DNA of 64,000 bases from contig OX336355.1 in the NCBI GenBank assembly GCA_946902875.1, forward strand, positions 13,983,347-14,047,346. The letters are read 5' to 3'. Numbering within the stretch: position 1 is the first letter of the stretch; each line of letters opens with the position of its first letter. This DNA is from Nematopogon swammerdamellus (Eukaryota > Arthropoda > Insecta > Lepidoptera > Adelidae). The position numbers and the translations under genes are program-made. Positions 45,501 to 56,200 of this stretch are shown here, piece after piece. The notes beneath the pieces are model-generated. The model ran no database searches, was not told the origin of the DNA, and was given only the letters and a program-made list of their open reading frames with translations.

Positions 45501-48500
45501 TGACGTAGATCTGTATGTGTGCTATTGTTGTTGGGATCGGTGGGTCTTTTGCACGGGTGGCTGTTGTATTTTTGAACGTGTTGGTATGGTTGATAGTTTT
45601 GGCTGTAATAATTTCTATTTTGTCCATATCCCTGGAAGGACCAATGCGGTTGCCCGTAATCAAAGTGTGGGGGTGCGTGGTTGTAGTTGGTATAGTTGAA
45701 TGCTTGGTGATTCTGGTAGTACGGTGGTTGTACGTATCCGCTACTGCGGTAGTTGCGCCGTGGAGCCTCGTATGATTGCCTCGAGTTCGTACGTTGACGT
45801 TTATATGGCTTGAATACCTGGAACATAACAATTCTCACATTTTTGTGCTATGCTAACCTGTACCTGGCTATACCCATTTATGTTGTCATTTTCTGTAGCT
45901 TTCAAAAAAGCGGCGGGTGGCCGACTGGTTTGGGCATCTGCTTCTCATGCGAGAGGTCCGAGGTTCGAATCCGGTCGGCGTGTACCAATGAGTTTTCTGA
46001 CAAAAAAAAATTACGTGCATACCTACATCTGCTGCTTCACCGTTCGGAACCGGTGGTGTGAAACTCTAGGTCCTTTCCCTTGCCCCTTGACGTGGTGGTA
46101 GGCTCAAATTACAGCCAACTGGGTTGGCACCACCGTACTGGATGTACGATGGCCGCATAGCCGCCTCGGTTGTGTTCTCCTCTAGTCCAGTATAGCCAGC
46201 AATCCAGGGAAGTCTCCAGTATGGCACCTAGCTTCTCGGAGGTGATATTGGCTGGTCGGAGCATGTGATTTGGCCCGTCCAAATCAGCCACCTATACCAA
46301 ATAACATAAAAACAAAACCACAACATACTTATATTTTCCTATATAAACACAATTTTCAAAATAATTATGTTGTTTTCCAACAAACAACACGAGAGAAAAG
46401 CGAGCCAACTCAATTCACTTACGTTATTGTGTCTCTTCACTTTGTCTTTCTGCTTGCTGATCAACTCCAGTAGGTGTTTGTTCTTGGTGGTGGGGATGGC
46501 GGTCACTGTGCCCGTGTAGTCCACAGACAGTTCGGGCACCGTGCACACAAACTCCTCTAGACTACGGAAGCCGAGTTTCGAGTACGGCACATTCTCGCCT
46601 ATTAGTTCCTTGTAGTCCGCTTTGTAACACAGCAACAAAGAACGAGAGGAAACTTTATTCAGTGCACATTAGCTCAATGAAATGAGTTCAGTGTGTAGTG
46701 ATATTAAAAGTAAGTTCCAGAGATGATGAAATTTTTTTTTTTCATGATGGATCTGCGTCGGTTTTGAAGATGCTGGCCTCGTATAAATTATGTTATATTA
46801 TAAATTATACCTTCCTTGGAATGGTACCAGGCCAGGGGTTGGCAAAAATTTTCAACGGAAGAGCGAAGAAGATAAGCGTTTATTTTCATTCAAGAATAAT
46901 TTTAAATCATTAGAACATCCTTGCATAGCTTAAGAAAATGTAGTAATGTCTGATATGTAACAGGAACATTATGTGTCTGGTACGTAGCTAGTTATTTTTG
47001 TCATCACTTAGTCTTCTTGTTTCAAGCTTAATCCACTTGATTTAACACTTGATAGCTTGCTCCTGCCCACTTGAAAGTCTGTTGAGAAATCAAACTCAAT
47101 TGTTTTCACCAGTTAAGCAGCCGAAGAGTCCTATACTCTATGCAAAGTCGCATGTGGCTCGCGAGGCGCTAGGTATTTGCCGATCCCCAGCGTAGTCTAA
47201 CAGTTAACACCCTAAAATATGTACAGCTAAGCCATCAGGGGTGGGTTCCAGAGCTGCGCTTCGAAGCGAAGGAACGCGGGCGTGCTCGGCCGGCCGAGAC
47301 GACCGCGTTCCTTCGCTTCGTGCGCACGTCGTGCGCACGAAGCGCAGCTGTGGTGGGTTCCCATAAGGACACCGGCAGAGAGGTGGAGGAGGCAAGGGGT
47401 GCGACAATGGGGATTTTCCCCCGCTGAAGAAACTTGGGGAGGAGGGAGAGCCTTTTGTGGGGTATCATCTCCTACAAATTATTAACAAGTTATGGGGGCT
47501 GCAGAAGGGGGGAAGGGAAAGAAAGGAGAAGGGAAGGAAATTTCAGTAAAAATACAGCATTTCAGAGGAAGGAATATACACACTCAGTACCACCATTTTG
47601 TGTCTGCAAAAACAAATCCCTCTTCTTGTTCCTAAAGAGTCAAACCCTAATAACTAGTTACTAGCCCGGCGTCTGTTTTGGAACCCCCAGACAAACATCA
47701 TAATTATAATCGAAATAGCATTTTTATTCATTTTATTAAATATTAAATTAATTTCTTGCTTTATGTACGCCCCTTCTAGAACTAAGATGAGCTTGCCCTT
47801 ATACAACCCGATCTTAACAGTTATTTATTAACCACTTCGAAGTACCAGACAGCTGAATTTCAGCGAGTGCTGTATGCATGATCAGCAGCAGTGAAGCACA
47901 GAATATAATAGCTGATGCCATAGTACATAACATAAACCATCACTCTACCTATCTACACAGGTTGACAAGAAAGCTGTGCCTCAAATAATGAGCATTATGA
48001 AGTTGAGCGGTAGACAAGGATAAAAACCAGTTATGAATAATAACCACCATGTGAAACTCATCTGTGAACTGTAACTGTAATGCATTTTTTTTATGTAAAC
48101 CAGCATGGGTGGCTGTGCCGAGAGACCAATGGTGCAGTCGACAGAGCCAAAATCACCTCTCCTCGCGAAACCACGCTGCCATGGTGCCATGCCAGCAGAT
48201 TTGCGGCATTACTGTTACCTTATAGGTTTTTTACACAAATCAAAAGACGCTCAACGTCTGCAATGGGCAGTTACGGTTAACAGGTAAGAACCCAATTTGA
48301 AGAGCCATGCTTCGCTTTGTTATCGCATATTTTTATTACACCCCTACACTTTTGAGGAAAATAGAAATAGGGTATCGAATTTGTCTCACGATTAACATTT
48401 TCATGAGACAGTAATTTTGTATGAGACATTATTTTTTCCACAAAGACCCTACGTTAGAAATGTGTTTTGAGGCTACACCGTCAGAGAAAGTGACAAAATT

Positions 48501-48620
48501 ATTTTTTATTTGGCGACATCAACCATGTACGACGAGCTTACCATTTAACTCATTGAGCGACACACCACCCTTCCGCGATGATATACAAGCCCTGAGGTTG
48601 CTTAGCACTTCTTCCTGCAT
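42563..48620 (-). CDS. osk: Oskar-like protein: LOTUS domain, Tyr/Asn-rich linker, SGNH-like OSK domain (C-terminus open)
   Basis: Minus-strand coding exons 48620-48542, 46619-46423, 45817-45366, 44046-43833 and 42805-42563 all join with GT..AG and matching phase, giving 395 aa before the last exon. Residues 1-92 form a LOTUS/OST-HTH domain: VLSNLRACISSRKGGVSL, then DYKELIGENVPYSKLGFRS, LEEFVCTVPEL and a helical extension LISKQKDKV like the Vasa-binding extended LOTUS. Residues 93-243 are a disordered Tyr/Asn/Gln/Pro-rich linker. Residues about 250-395 are SGNH-like, with GDDLILETLG (265-274) where active enzymes have GDS, IIAVGSVDIL (304-313), and FNRWVRSA. LOTUS plus SGNH-like in this order is known only from Oskar, the insect germ-plasm organiser. 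The first Met is directly before the LOTUS domain, as in short Oskar. The exon with the start begins after an acceptor at 48638-48637, so a 5' UTR exon is expected upstream. Confidence 0.8.
42869..43158 (-). mobile_element. SINE copy in oskar-like intron 4
   Basis: Tail T-run at 42869-42877, core 'gtgccggctacactgaactg', and a head remnant 'tcgagcggtcacccatccaa' at the right. It begins about 60 bp beyond the acceptor of exon 5. Confidence 0.75.
43387..43782. mobile_element. MITE with GGGTGAATCAACTTTTTCTTG ends, copy 2
   Basis: Very similar to 36362-36743, with the interior 'gacaattttgtccccag' and a small insertion. It ends about 50 bp from exon 4 of the oskar-like gene. Confidence 0.8.
44391..44512. 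mobile_element. Short MITE, GCGGCAGTAAATAATG ends
   Basis: The inverted ends are GCGGCAGTAAATAATG and CATTATTTACTGCCGC. The interior 'cgacagagacaaagctctac' with 'gattgtctctttcc' is shared with 53800-53880 and, partly, 43310-43340. Confidence 0.7.
45182..45249. repeat. Duplicated 18-bp palindrome
   Basis: GCGGTCGATATCGACCGC, followed each time by TCCA, occurs at 45182 and 45228. It is separated by 'tagttgacggtacatagtgc'; 'agttgacgg' is echoed as 'agtcaacggg' after the second. It lies in the intron between oskar-like exons 3 and 4. Confidence 0.7.
45912..46290 (+). mobile_element. SINE with a tRNA-like head
   Basis: The head has a box-A-like TGGCCGACTGG and a perfect box B GGTTCGAATCC about 40 bp later. 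The body 'gggttggcaccaccgtactg' and 'agtccagtatagccagcaat' is a diverged relative of the core in the 5S/tRNA-head SINEs. It lies in the oskar-like intron between exons 2 and 3, antisense to the gene. Confidence 0.75.
47225..47365. repeat. GC-rich nested inverted repeats
   Basis: 'gcgaaggaacgcgg' faces 'ccgcgttccttcgc', and 'gagctgcgcttcg' faces 'cgaagcgcagctg', with a further palindrome GTGCGCACGTCGTGCGCAC. 'gggtgggttcc' and 'gtggtgggttccc' flank it. It may be a MITE; it is in the first intron of the oskar-like gene. Confidence 0.6.
48091..48216 (-). mobile_element. Truncated 3' end of the LINE at 6000-9470
   Basis: The sequence from 'tgtaaaccagcatgggtggc' to 'ccagcagatttgcgg' is the reverse complement of about 9340-9452, preceded by a T-run (the poly(A) tail). 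It is a dead-on-arrival retrotransposition of about 125 bp. Confidence 0.85.
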
Positions 48621-48679
48621 TTTGGGAATCTGGAATCTGCAAATTAAAACAGTATAGTCTTAAGACTTTCACACCTTTA

Positions 48680-49290
48680 GTGGGGTGTAGCTTTATACTG
48701 GGGAGCAAAGGTCGCAAATTCCTGGTAAGCTTAATGTGTAGGCTGAGTTAAGATGAATTTTAGTGAAATAATTTTATACCAGAGAAGTGTAGGGTCCGAC
48801 AAAAAAAATAAATTATAAAGAAACAGATTTTTCACACAAAATAATTTTTTCATGTAACATTAAAACTAGGACATTATTCAGTTATAACATTTAAAATATA
48901 TATAACTAACAAATAATAACATTAAATTAAAAACTACACTAAATCTAAAATAAATCTAAAATGTAACTATCTAAAACTAAAACTTGAAATTTTTTTTAAA
49001 ACATGCAATAACGACTTTGTCCGCCTTAACATTAGGTTAGGTTTAATTTATAGAAGATGCGTCTCCGCTTCATTGTAACCCTGGTAATTTTTTTTAGCAG
49101 CATAACATTCCCCCAGGCCACCCCCTCCCCACTCCCCCCCCAACTCTGCTTCCTTCTTCTAAAGCCGCCCCCATTATTATAAAAATACAAAAAATACCAC
49201 TCCTGCTCCCTACCCCTCAACCCTTTTGAGGCCACGCCCGAGGTTCTGTGCGAGGCCTGCCGTCACTTGTCCCAAATGCTACTAACGTAA
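48680..49290. repeat. Dispersed repeat, copy 2
   Basis: 'tagctttatactggggagca' and 'aagcttaatgtgtaggctga' match 30157-30212; 'cattaggttaggtttaattt' and 'atagaagatgcgtc' follow. No gene. 49291-49820 is also without a recognised gene. Confidence 0.5.
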
Positions 49291-49823
49291 GGACATGCGC
49301 TTATACGATGTGTCAGCATACTCAGCATCGACAGGGGCGCCGCGCCATGTCGAAGGGTTCCACAGTCGGTAGTCAAACAAAAGCGCTAGCGTTCAGCGGA
49401 TTCTCGTGATTTTGGACATAACACCAATCTCATCAACCCTTTTCCCCCTCGCCAATTCAAAGGAAAAGTTCAAGAAACTTGATAGTCAGCACGCGCACCG
49501 TAGTTGCAAGATTGCTACTTCGGTACGCTTAGATCAGACCCTGCATAAAGAAAGTAATCAGAATCACAGACCCTGTGCGTTGCGTGCTTGCTTCGTCTTG
49601 CACAGCTATAGTCACAGAGAAAGTAATCTAATCAACAATCAATCGCTGAAAGTAATCACCTTGTGCGAAATTTTGAAAGTAAATGTCGGTTGAGTTGAGT
49701 CATAAGTTTTTTTTTTAAATCGCTCTGGATGCGATGTCCTTCCTTCGGAGCCAATCATAAAATTAAATGCTTTGAGAGTGTTGCCTCGTGCAAAATGAAA
49801 CAAGAGGAATCGTTATCTCGATG

Positions 49824-50140
49824 ACGGAGGTTACACGCTACTAGCCAAACCTAGCGTGACGCTAGGTTTGGCATCAGTTCAGTCCATCAGTCGTTAAACG
49901 ATGGTCCAGTCCAGCCAGACTGACCGTTTAATCTATTGACCGATCAGTCCATCGCGATGGACTGATGGATGATATTAGGCGATTTGGGTTACAAATCCGC
50001 TTTATCGACGGAGGTTACACGCTAGTTTTGGCATCAATTCAGTCCGTGACCTTGGTCGCGCGCGACCAGATTGACGCCAGACGTAAAATGCATTCGCACT
50101 ATCAGTCTGCCATCAGTCTAGTATCAAAATATTTTAATTT
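49824..50140. repeat. CAGTCTG foldback cluster, second locus
   Basis: Two blocks begin 'acggaggttacacgcta' (49824 and 50010). The second carries 'agtccgtgaccttggtc', 'gccagacgtaaaatgc' and 'tgccatcagtctagtatcaa', the reverse complement of 31200-31310. So the two arms are joined differently here from the cluster at 30901-31310. Confidence 0.65.
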
Positions 50141-50889
50141 ATTCAACAGAGCACGCTGGCTTTCCATGTCAACCGACGACCGTTGCTTTCAAAGTTAATT
50201 GATTTTTCCCATTTATATTTTTTATACTAGCTTTTTTGCCTGCGGCTTCGCTCGCGTGAAATTCGTATTTATAAAGTAGAAAGTAAGTAAGAAAGAAGGC
50301 CGAGCCAAGTTCAGGTAAACAATAAACCTTCTCGATAAAAGTAACTAACTAAGGGTACTAAGGGCGAGGCCCGCTACCGTACCTTCATTTTGACGCGCGG
50401 AAAAATTCGGTTTATATGAGAGCCACATCTTAGTGTAACCACAACTGAATTTTATTTAGCATCATGTGTGATGTTGATGTAAAATGTGCTTGTACTAAGT
50501 TTCATAGAATTCGTAACCCTAGTTGGTTGGTTAATGAATGAATAAATGTTTTTTTTTCAAAAAAAACAAATCTGCGTTAGTCGAGGGTTACGCTAGTAAT
50601 ATATATTCGGTGGCCGAGGGCCGAGAGACGAGACGTGGCATTGAGTGTTGCCAACTCAAATTTAAAATTTCTCCTAGATTGACTTCCAAAATTTTCATCC
50701 TCCTAAAATAATCTCCTGTGTTTCAAATTTCAAATATGTATATTTGACCACATTTTTGAGCCCCTTATCCGTACAGGAACATATTACTGAGCCTAGGCCG
50801 TCTGTCCGCCCGTCTGGCTGTCTTACCTGTAAAGAGCTGCATCTTATGCATCCTAAAACCGGTTAAGTGCGACTCGCACTCGCGCACCG

Positions 50890-51160
50890 AGGATTCTATG
50901 TCAGTCAATCAGCATGACATATGCCTCTTCAATCTTCCTCCAGTCTCCCGGCCCTCAGCGCAGCGGTACGAAACCACTGCTTTCCGACGAAGTACTTCAT
51001 ATCGTCGTCCCACCTGGCGAGTGACCTTTCCGCACTCCGTTTTCCCGTCCACGACCACCAATGTAGGATACGGTCACTCCAAGGGACGCTGTCTCTTCGG
51101 TTAACGTGCCCAGCCCACTGCCACTTTAGCTTAGCTATCCGGTGCAATATCGACTAATTT
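50890..51160 (-). pseudogene. RTE-type C-terminal fragment
   Basis: The minus-strand frame reads RIAKLKWQWAGHVNRRDSV, then TGKRSAERSLARWDDDM. This is the conserved RTE tail (KWQWAGH), not interrupted in this 72-residue stretch but lacking the rest of the element. 51161-52510 shows no gene; a small hairpin ('cagacaacattattattctg' and its partner) is at about 51444-51470. Confidence 0.8.
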
Positions 51161-52514
51161 GGTCTGTCGGCGGATTGCCTCATGATAACAAAGTGTTCGT
51201 TCAGTTCGGGCCGCCCGATCGTCGGTTGGTCGGTCGATTCATGCACGCACACACTCACAGAGTGTCAGATTATCCCATCCAAAGAGCATGTAGTCATGTA
51301 TTGTTGTTTCGTTGGGAAAGAAAAACAGTTGATCCGTTTCAATGGGGAGGCGTAGGCAAAGCTAATCGCAGATGGCGCCACAGTAGTTGGTACCCTTTTC
51401 GTTTGCACAGATAACAACTTCTTAATTGAACTGAACTGAGCAACAGACAACATTATTATTCTGTTGTCTGTGATATTATATGGCTGAGTACCAAATACGA
51501 TGCGCCACCTAGCGGGAGCAATCCGCGCAATTCCTCCCCATTGGTCGGAGTGGAAAACCTGATTTTTATTTACTCTCCTTGCGTAACGAATCTCGGCCGC
51601 AAATATTGGCGAAATCTTAGATTACCGCGCGACGGCGGCGCCGACACCTGTGCAGTTAACGTTAAATTAAGTACTTAAGAGATCTTCAATAATCACAGAG
51701 GAAGTATTTATTCCTATTTAGTCTGTGATGGTCAGTACTCAGAGCCTTGCTTGGCCATCCAGATCGGAGCAGGTTGCAGTCTTGCCTCATGACATGAGCA
51801 CAGAAGCGTGTAGGTAGCACAGCGCACCGGCACCGCCAGTGAACCGCACGAGTCACAACGAATAGCCAGATGTCACAGGGCAGCGATCGGCGGCCGTTCT
51901 TATTGCATTTGTTTATTGTATTTGAGTTGAAACAGAAATAAGCCCATTGCATGCATGATGGATGAAGAGGTCACACGATAGATGAGTGATCAGTAAATGT
52001 AATTTTATCAGGATTTTAAACAAATAAAACTCATAATCATACATTGGTATTATTTTATTACATGTATAGCTATACTTATAATTTAGGAAATGTCTTATAA
52101 ATCATATAAACAATGAAGTGACTACATATTATAAACTTTAAATGCATATTTCTTTTTTATGCATTAAACATTAACATGCAGAAGATATTTATCTGTGCAC
52201 ATTTGTCTTTTTTGTTAAAAAAGAAACAATATATTCAAAAAGAGTGAGCGCATCTATTTACACAAAATACAATAAGTTGTAAATTGAAATTAAATTGATT
52301 GTCGAATCACTTAAACACAATAATAATAATAATATGTGAACGAATAACCCGCATCCTGTGAACAATGCGATGAATAAATACTTCATCTTACAAATGCATA
52401 CGATATACATAAGCACTATTGAAATGACCTGCCCGTCAGCACCGTAGTTCGTTGGTGCGATGTATCGACGTCCGATCGAAAAATTAAGCACCCCGGCGCG
52501 TTTTGAAACACTGA

Positions 52515-52605
52515 CATGGCACCTATTCACCAAGGAGTTATGGGCCAACATTAGCGGGAGTAGCAGGTTATGCAGCCAACTATGTCAATTTCCATAAAAA
52601 AAAAT
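52515..52605 (+). mobile_element. SINE tail fragment
   Basis: 'tgacatggcacctattcacc' and 'gtcaatttccataaaaaaaa' represent the end of the SINE family. 52606-53214 shows no gene recognised. Confidence 0.55.
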
Positions 52606-53214
52606 CTAAATAACCATGTTTTCAATTCTAGTCCCTTTATATACGGAAAACCTTTTTTTCATCCATATATTTTGTCATCTATTACCCTTTCGCCGGTACC
52701 AATTAACGAACCTGCCGTAGAAACATGAGACTGTTCTCAAGGTGCACTGTTTGTTGTCATCGCAGCTGATGTCTCAGCACTCAACGGCTTCACCGAATAC
52801 ATCCAGGCGTTCCCATTGCAAGTAGAACGATTCAATAGAGCACAAGATCAGCGTGCGGCCAATCTTGCACTCTTACAGCACGCTAGCCGTCACTGCTTGC
52901 GTCAAACCCTCGTCAGCTAGTCTATGGAGGTTCTTCGCCCGAAAATCTTCAGTCTTCTCCGCCGTCATATGGTCAAACAATGCATCTACAAAATACTACC
53001 TTCGAGATACTTAGTTGCGTTAAAATAATTGTCACGATCGGGCGTGCACTACTATTCTGATCATATTTACGTAATGAATGTTCCTACAAAAATAAAATAC
53101 ATATGGTTGGATGGGTATGTGCTCATACAGTAAGTATTTATCCTGCAGTCCCGAGAATAACTTCGTAAGTCATCGAGAACTGTGAGGTGCCACGCGTTTC
53201 TAATCGTAGTGTGG

Positions 53215-56200
53215 TTAGTATTTCTGTCGGTAGTCGCCGCGCGCGGGTGCTGGGTAACGGTCGACGTAGGGTGCGGCGCCGGGCGGTGGCGGCTGGTAGG
53301 AGGCGGGGTACGAGCGAGCCTCGTAGCTGCTGCTGTAGCGCGACTCACCGCCACCGCCCCCGCCGCCGCCGCTCGACGACTGCCACGCCTCGCCTGTGCT
53401 ACTGCTGCCACCTGCAGTCAGATATTGTGTATTTAGTAGAAGTTGGCTTAGTGGCTCTAACATTCGGAGTCAGATATTGTGTAGTTAATAGCAGGTAGAG
53501 TGTTTTCATTTTACGAAGGCACGAGGGGTATGAGGTAGGAAGTGGTGTGAGACCGCGCGCGCCTGAACAAGGCTCATAGACTACTGGGAACATTTAAGTG
53601 TGTGTACCATCAATCACTATGTTGGCCGCCATATAATGCTAGGGTACAGATTTTCTCAGCGTTTAGCCTCACCAAAGAGATGGATATTATGTTAGTTAGT
53701 TCTTCAGGAATTTCAAAATTGGTGTACACCTTGGATTCGAACCTGCCTTCTAGTGTACAGTATCCGCCAGTAACATCGAGCCTTAAAAAGAGACTGCAGA
53801 GCGTCGTCTCTGTCGCACAGATACATGCGAGTTCGCGCGACAGAGATGACGCTCTACAACCGGATTGTCTCTTTCTAAAGCTCTGAAGTTCACTGCTCAC
53901 TGCCGGGTCCTGCACGAGAAGCCGATACTTCGAATGCGGCACATGGCACGATGGCACCACAGAGCCTAATGTAGAGAGGGAGCGGTACGAGTGCAAGTGT
54001 GGTAGTCTCACCGGGCTTGGTCCAGTTCTGCGAGGCGGGCGCCGCGGGGGCGGCGTGGCGGGAGCTCGGGTACGACTTGCCGGTGCTGGCGCCCGTCCAG
54101 CCGCTGCTGCCGCTGCCGCCCCTCTCGCTGTATTCTGTTAACATCGTAATATACACGGTGTTGCAGTTGCCCCAGTAATATTTTTAGCTGACATTATTAT
54201 TATTGTTAAAAATTTATTCAAAAAAATTATTATTTCCATACAAATTTTAAATACCTATTCTCAAAATGTATGGAGAAAAAAAATTTTTTTTTCTTCAAAT
54301 TAAAAAGTCGTAGAACAAAAGTTGTTCTATTTCACGTACAGAATCACCCCCTTTTGGATTTTACGGTTGGGGTTGCAACACCGTGTATAGTACACTAGCT
54401 GTGCCTGCCGCCCTCGCCACACTCGCTGGCCTTAAAAGCAAATTTAACCCTTGGCTTGCGACCTAACTTATATGTATTGTTAATAAGTATTCTTATTATT
54501 ATTTTATCTTCAATTCTCATGCTCAACTCTTTTGCTACTACCTACTTACATTCCACTATATTATCGAATCTCAAACATCCAAAGGTTTACTGTAAGAAAT
54601 CTCTGTTAGGGATAAGTCCGCCTTTGCCCCTTATGTAAATTTTCTAATGTATTTGTTACTTTTTAATGTTTACTGGAGCAATAAAGAATTTTTCTTCTTC
54701 TTCTTCTTCTACCTAATTGAATATGCTTACCCTCTTTCACTTTTGTGAAATTTAGTTGAAATTTAGACTTATAGCCAACAAAATTACCCACGAAACGATG
54801 TAAAGCAAGTGAGGATTCACTAATTTAGAAGCACAGATGGATTATTGATGCACTAGAATGATGGGATAAATAAATGATGCGTACCCTTGGTGGGTGCAGC
54901 GGAGTCCGTGTAGCGAGAGGAGGCGGGCCACGCGCGCGGCTCCGGCTTGCCGGGCGGCGACGAGCGGTACGCCGCGCCGCGACCCTCGCCCCGCGCCTCG
55001 TACGCCGCGCGTCTGCACAGAATGTGTACACACATCTTCACTGCATCACTTGTTATTACAATTAATAAAAGGACAATACCCATTTTATTATTATTTGTTA
55101 ATGAACTAGCAGCTTAATGTGCTGATGTGTTCATGTATATCAGGGGTGGCCAAGTTGATGAAGCCTAAGATCTACTTTTTATTTTCCTGACTCCTGGCGA
55201 TCTACTTCATAACTCCTCAGAATATTACAGAATTTCGTACCATAAACTTAATTGAAAATCTTATTTTATTTTCGGGAACTAAGAAAATGAAAAAAAAATT
55301 ATAATTTGTATATTTTATGGAATGACTGATACACATAAGATCGTTTTAAATAATACTTAGTACATTCAACGCAAAGTCAGGTGTGTAGTTGGGTTGGAAA
55401 TTGCTAATCTTAAATAATCCGATGTGTGAGCGTCTGTCTGGCATGAACGGTGCTTTTCGTTTGTACGTAGGAAAATGCTGATTCACATAAATATGTCCAA
55501 CCAAAACACGAGTGCAGTTGTTCGGCACATTTTTTTACATTTGAATATTTCTCCTTTGAAACCAATTTCCAAAAATCTAGACAAGATTTTGACCTTGCTT
55601 TCAGGTATACATCGCTACCAGAGTAATAATTTCATTTTCTAGTGAAATATGGTCCATTTGGAACATCTCTGCAAATTTATTAGACATCTTGTATGAGTCG
55701 TTCACGTCAGTGTTGATATTGAATGGATAACTGATAAATTCTACCAACTTTTATAATGTTTTAAATTCACTAAATCTGTTGTGGAAATCTGATATGATAA
55801 CACTGCCTTTATCTCTGCTGTGTATTTCTCAGACATGAAAACGTAGTTAGGATACTTTTCTAAATGATCTTTGAGGTTTTTAAATCGCTGGAACCTATTC
55901 TTTTCAAGATCAATTATCAAAGATGCTGCTTGATTTTTTAACGCTGCAACAGAATTCATCATCTCTAATATAGTTTTGTTCTTGCCTTGTAATTCAAGAT
56001 TTAATGTGCTGAGTTGTCCTGGGAAATCTGCTAAGAAAGCTAAATCAGACAGCCAGTCCAAGTCGCGCAGCTGATGATAGTCATCACTCCTCTCTTCAAG
56101 AAATTTTATTATTCATTTGAAGATCCTCCTGGAACGTTTCTTTTCAACCAGTTGTCCATTATGGACTCTGGCCTCTGGCCCCGTCGACCGTCGCGATCGA

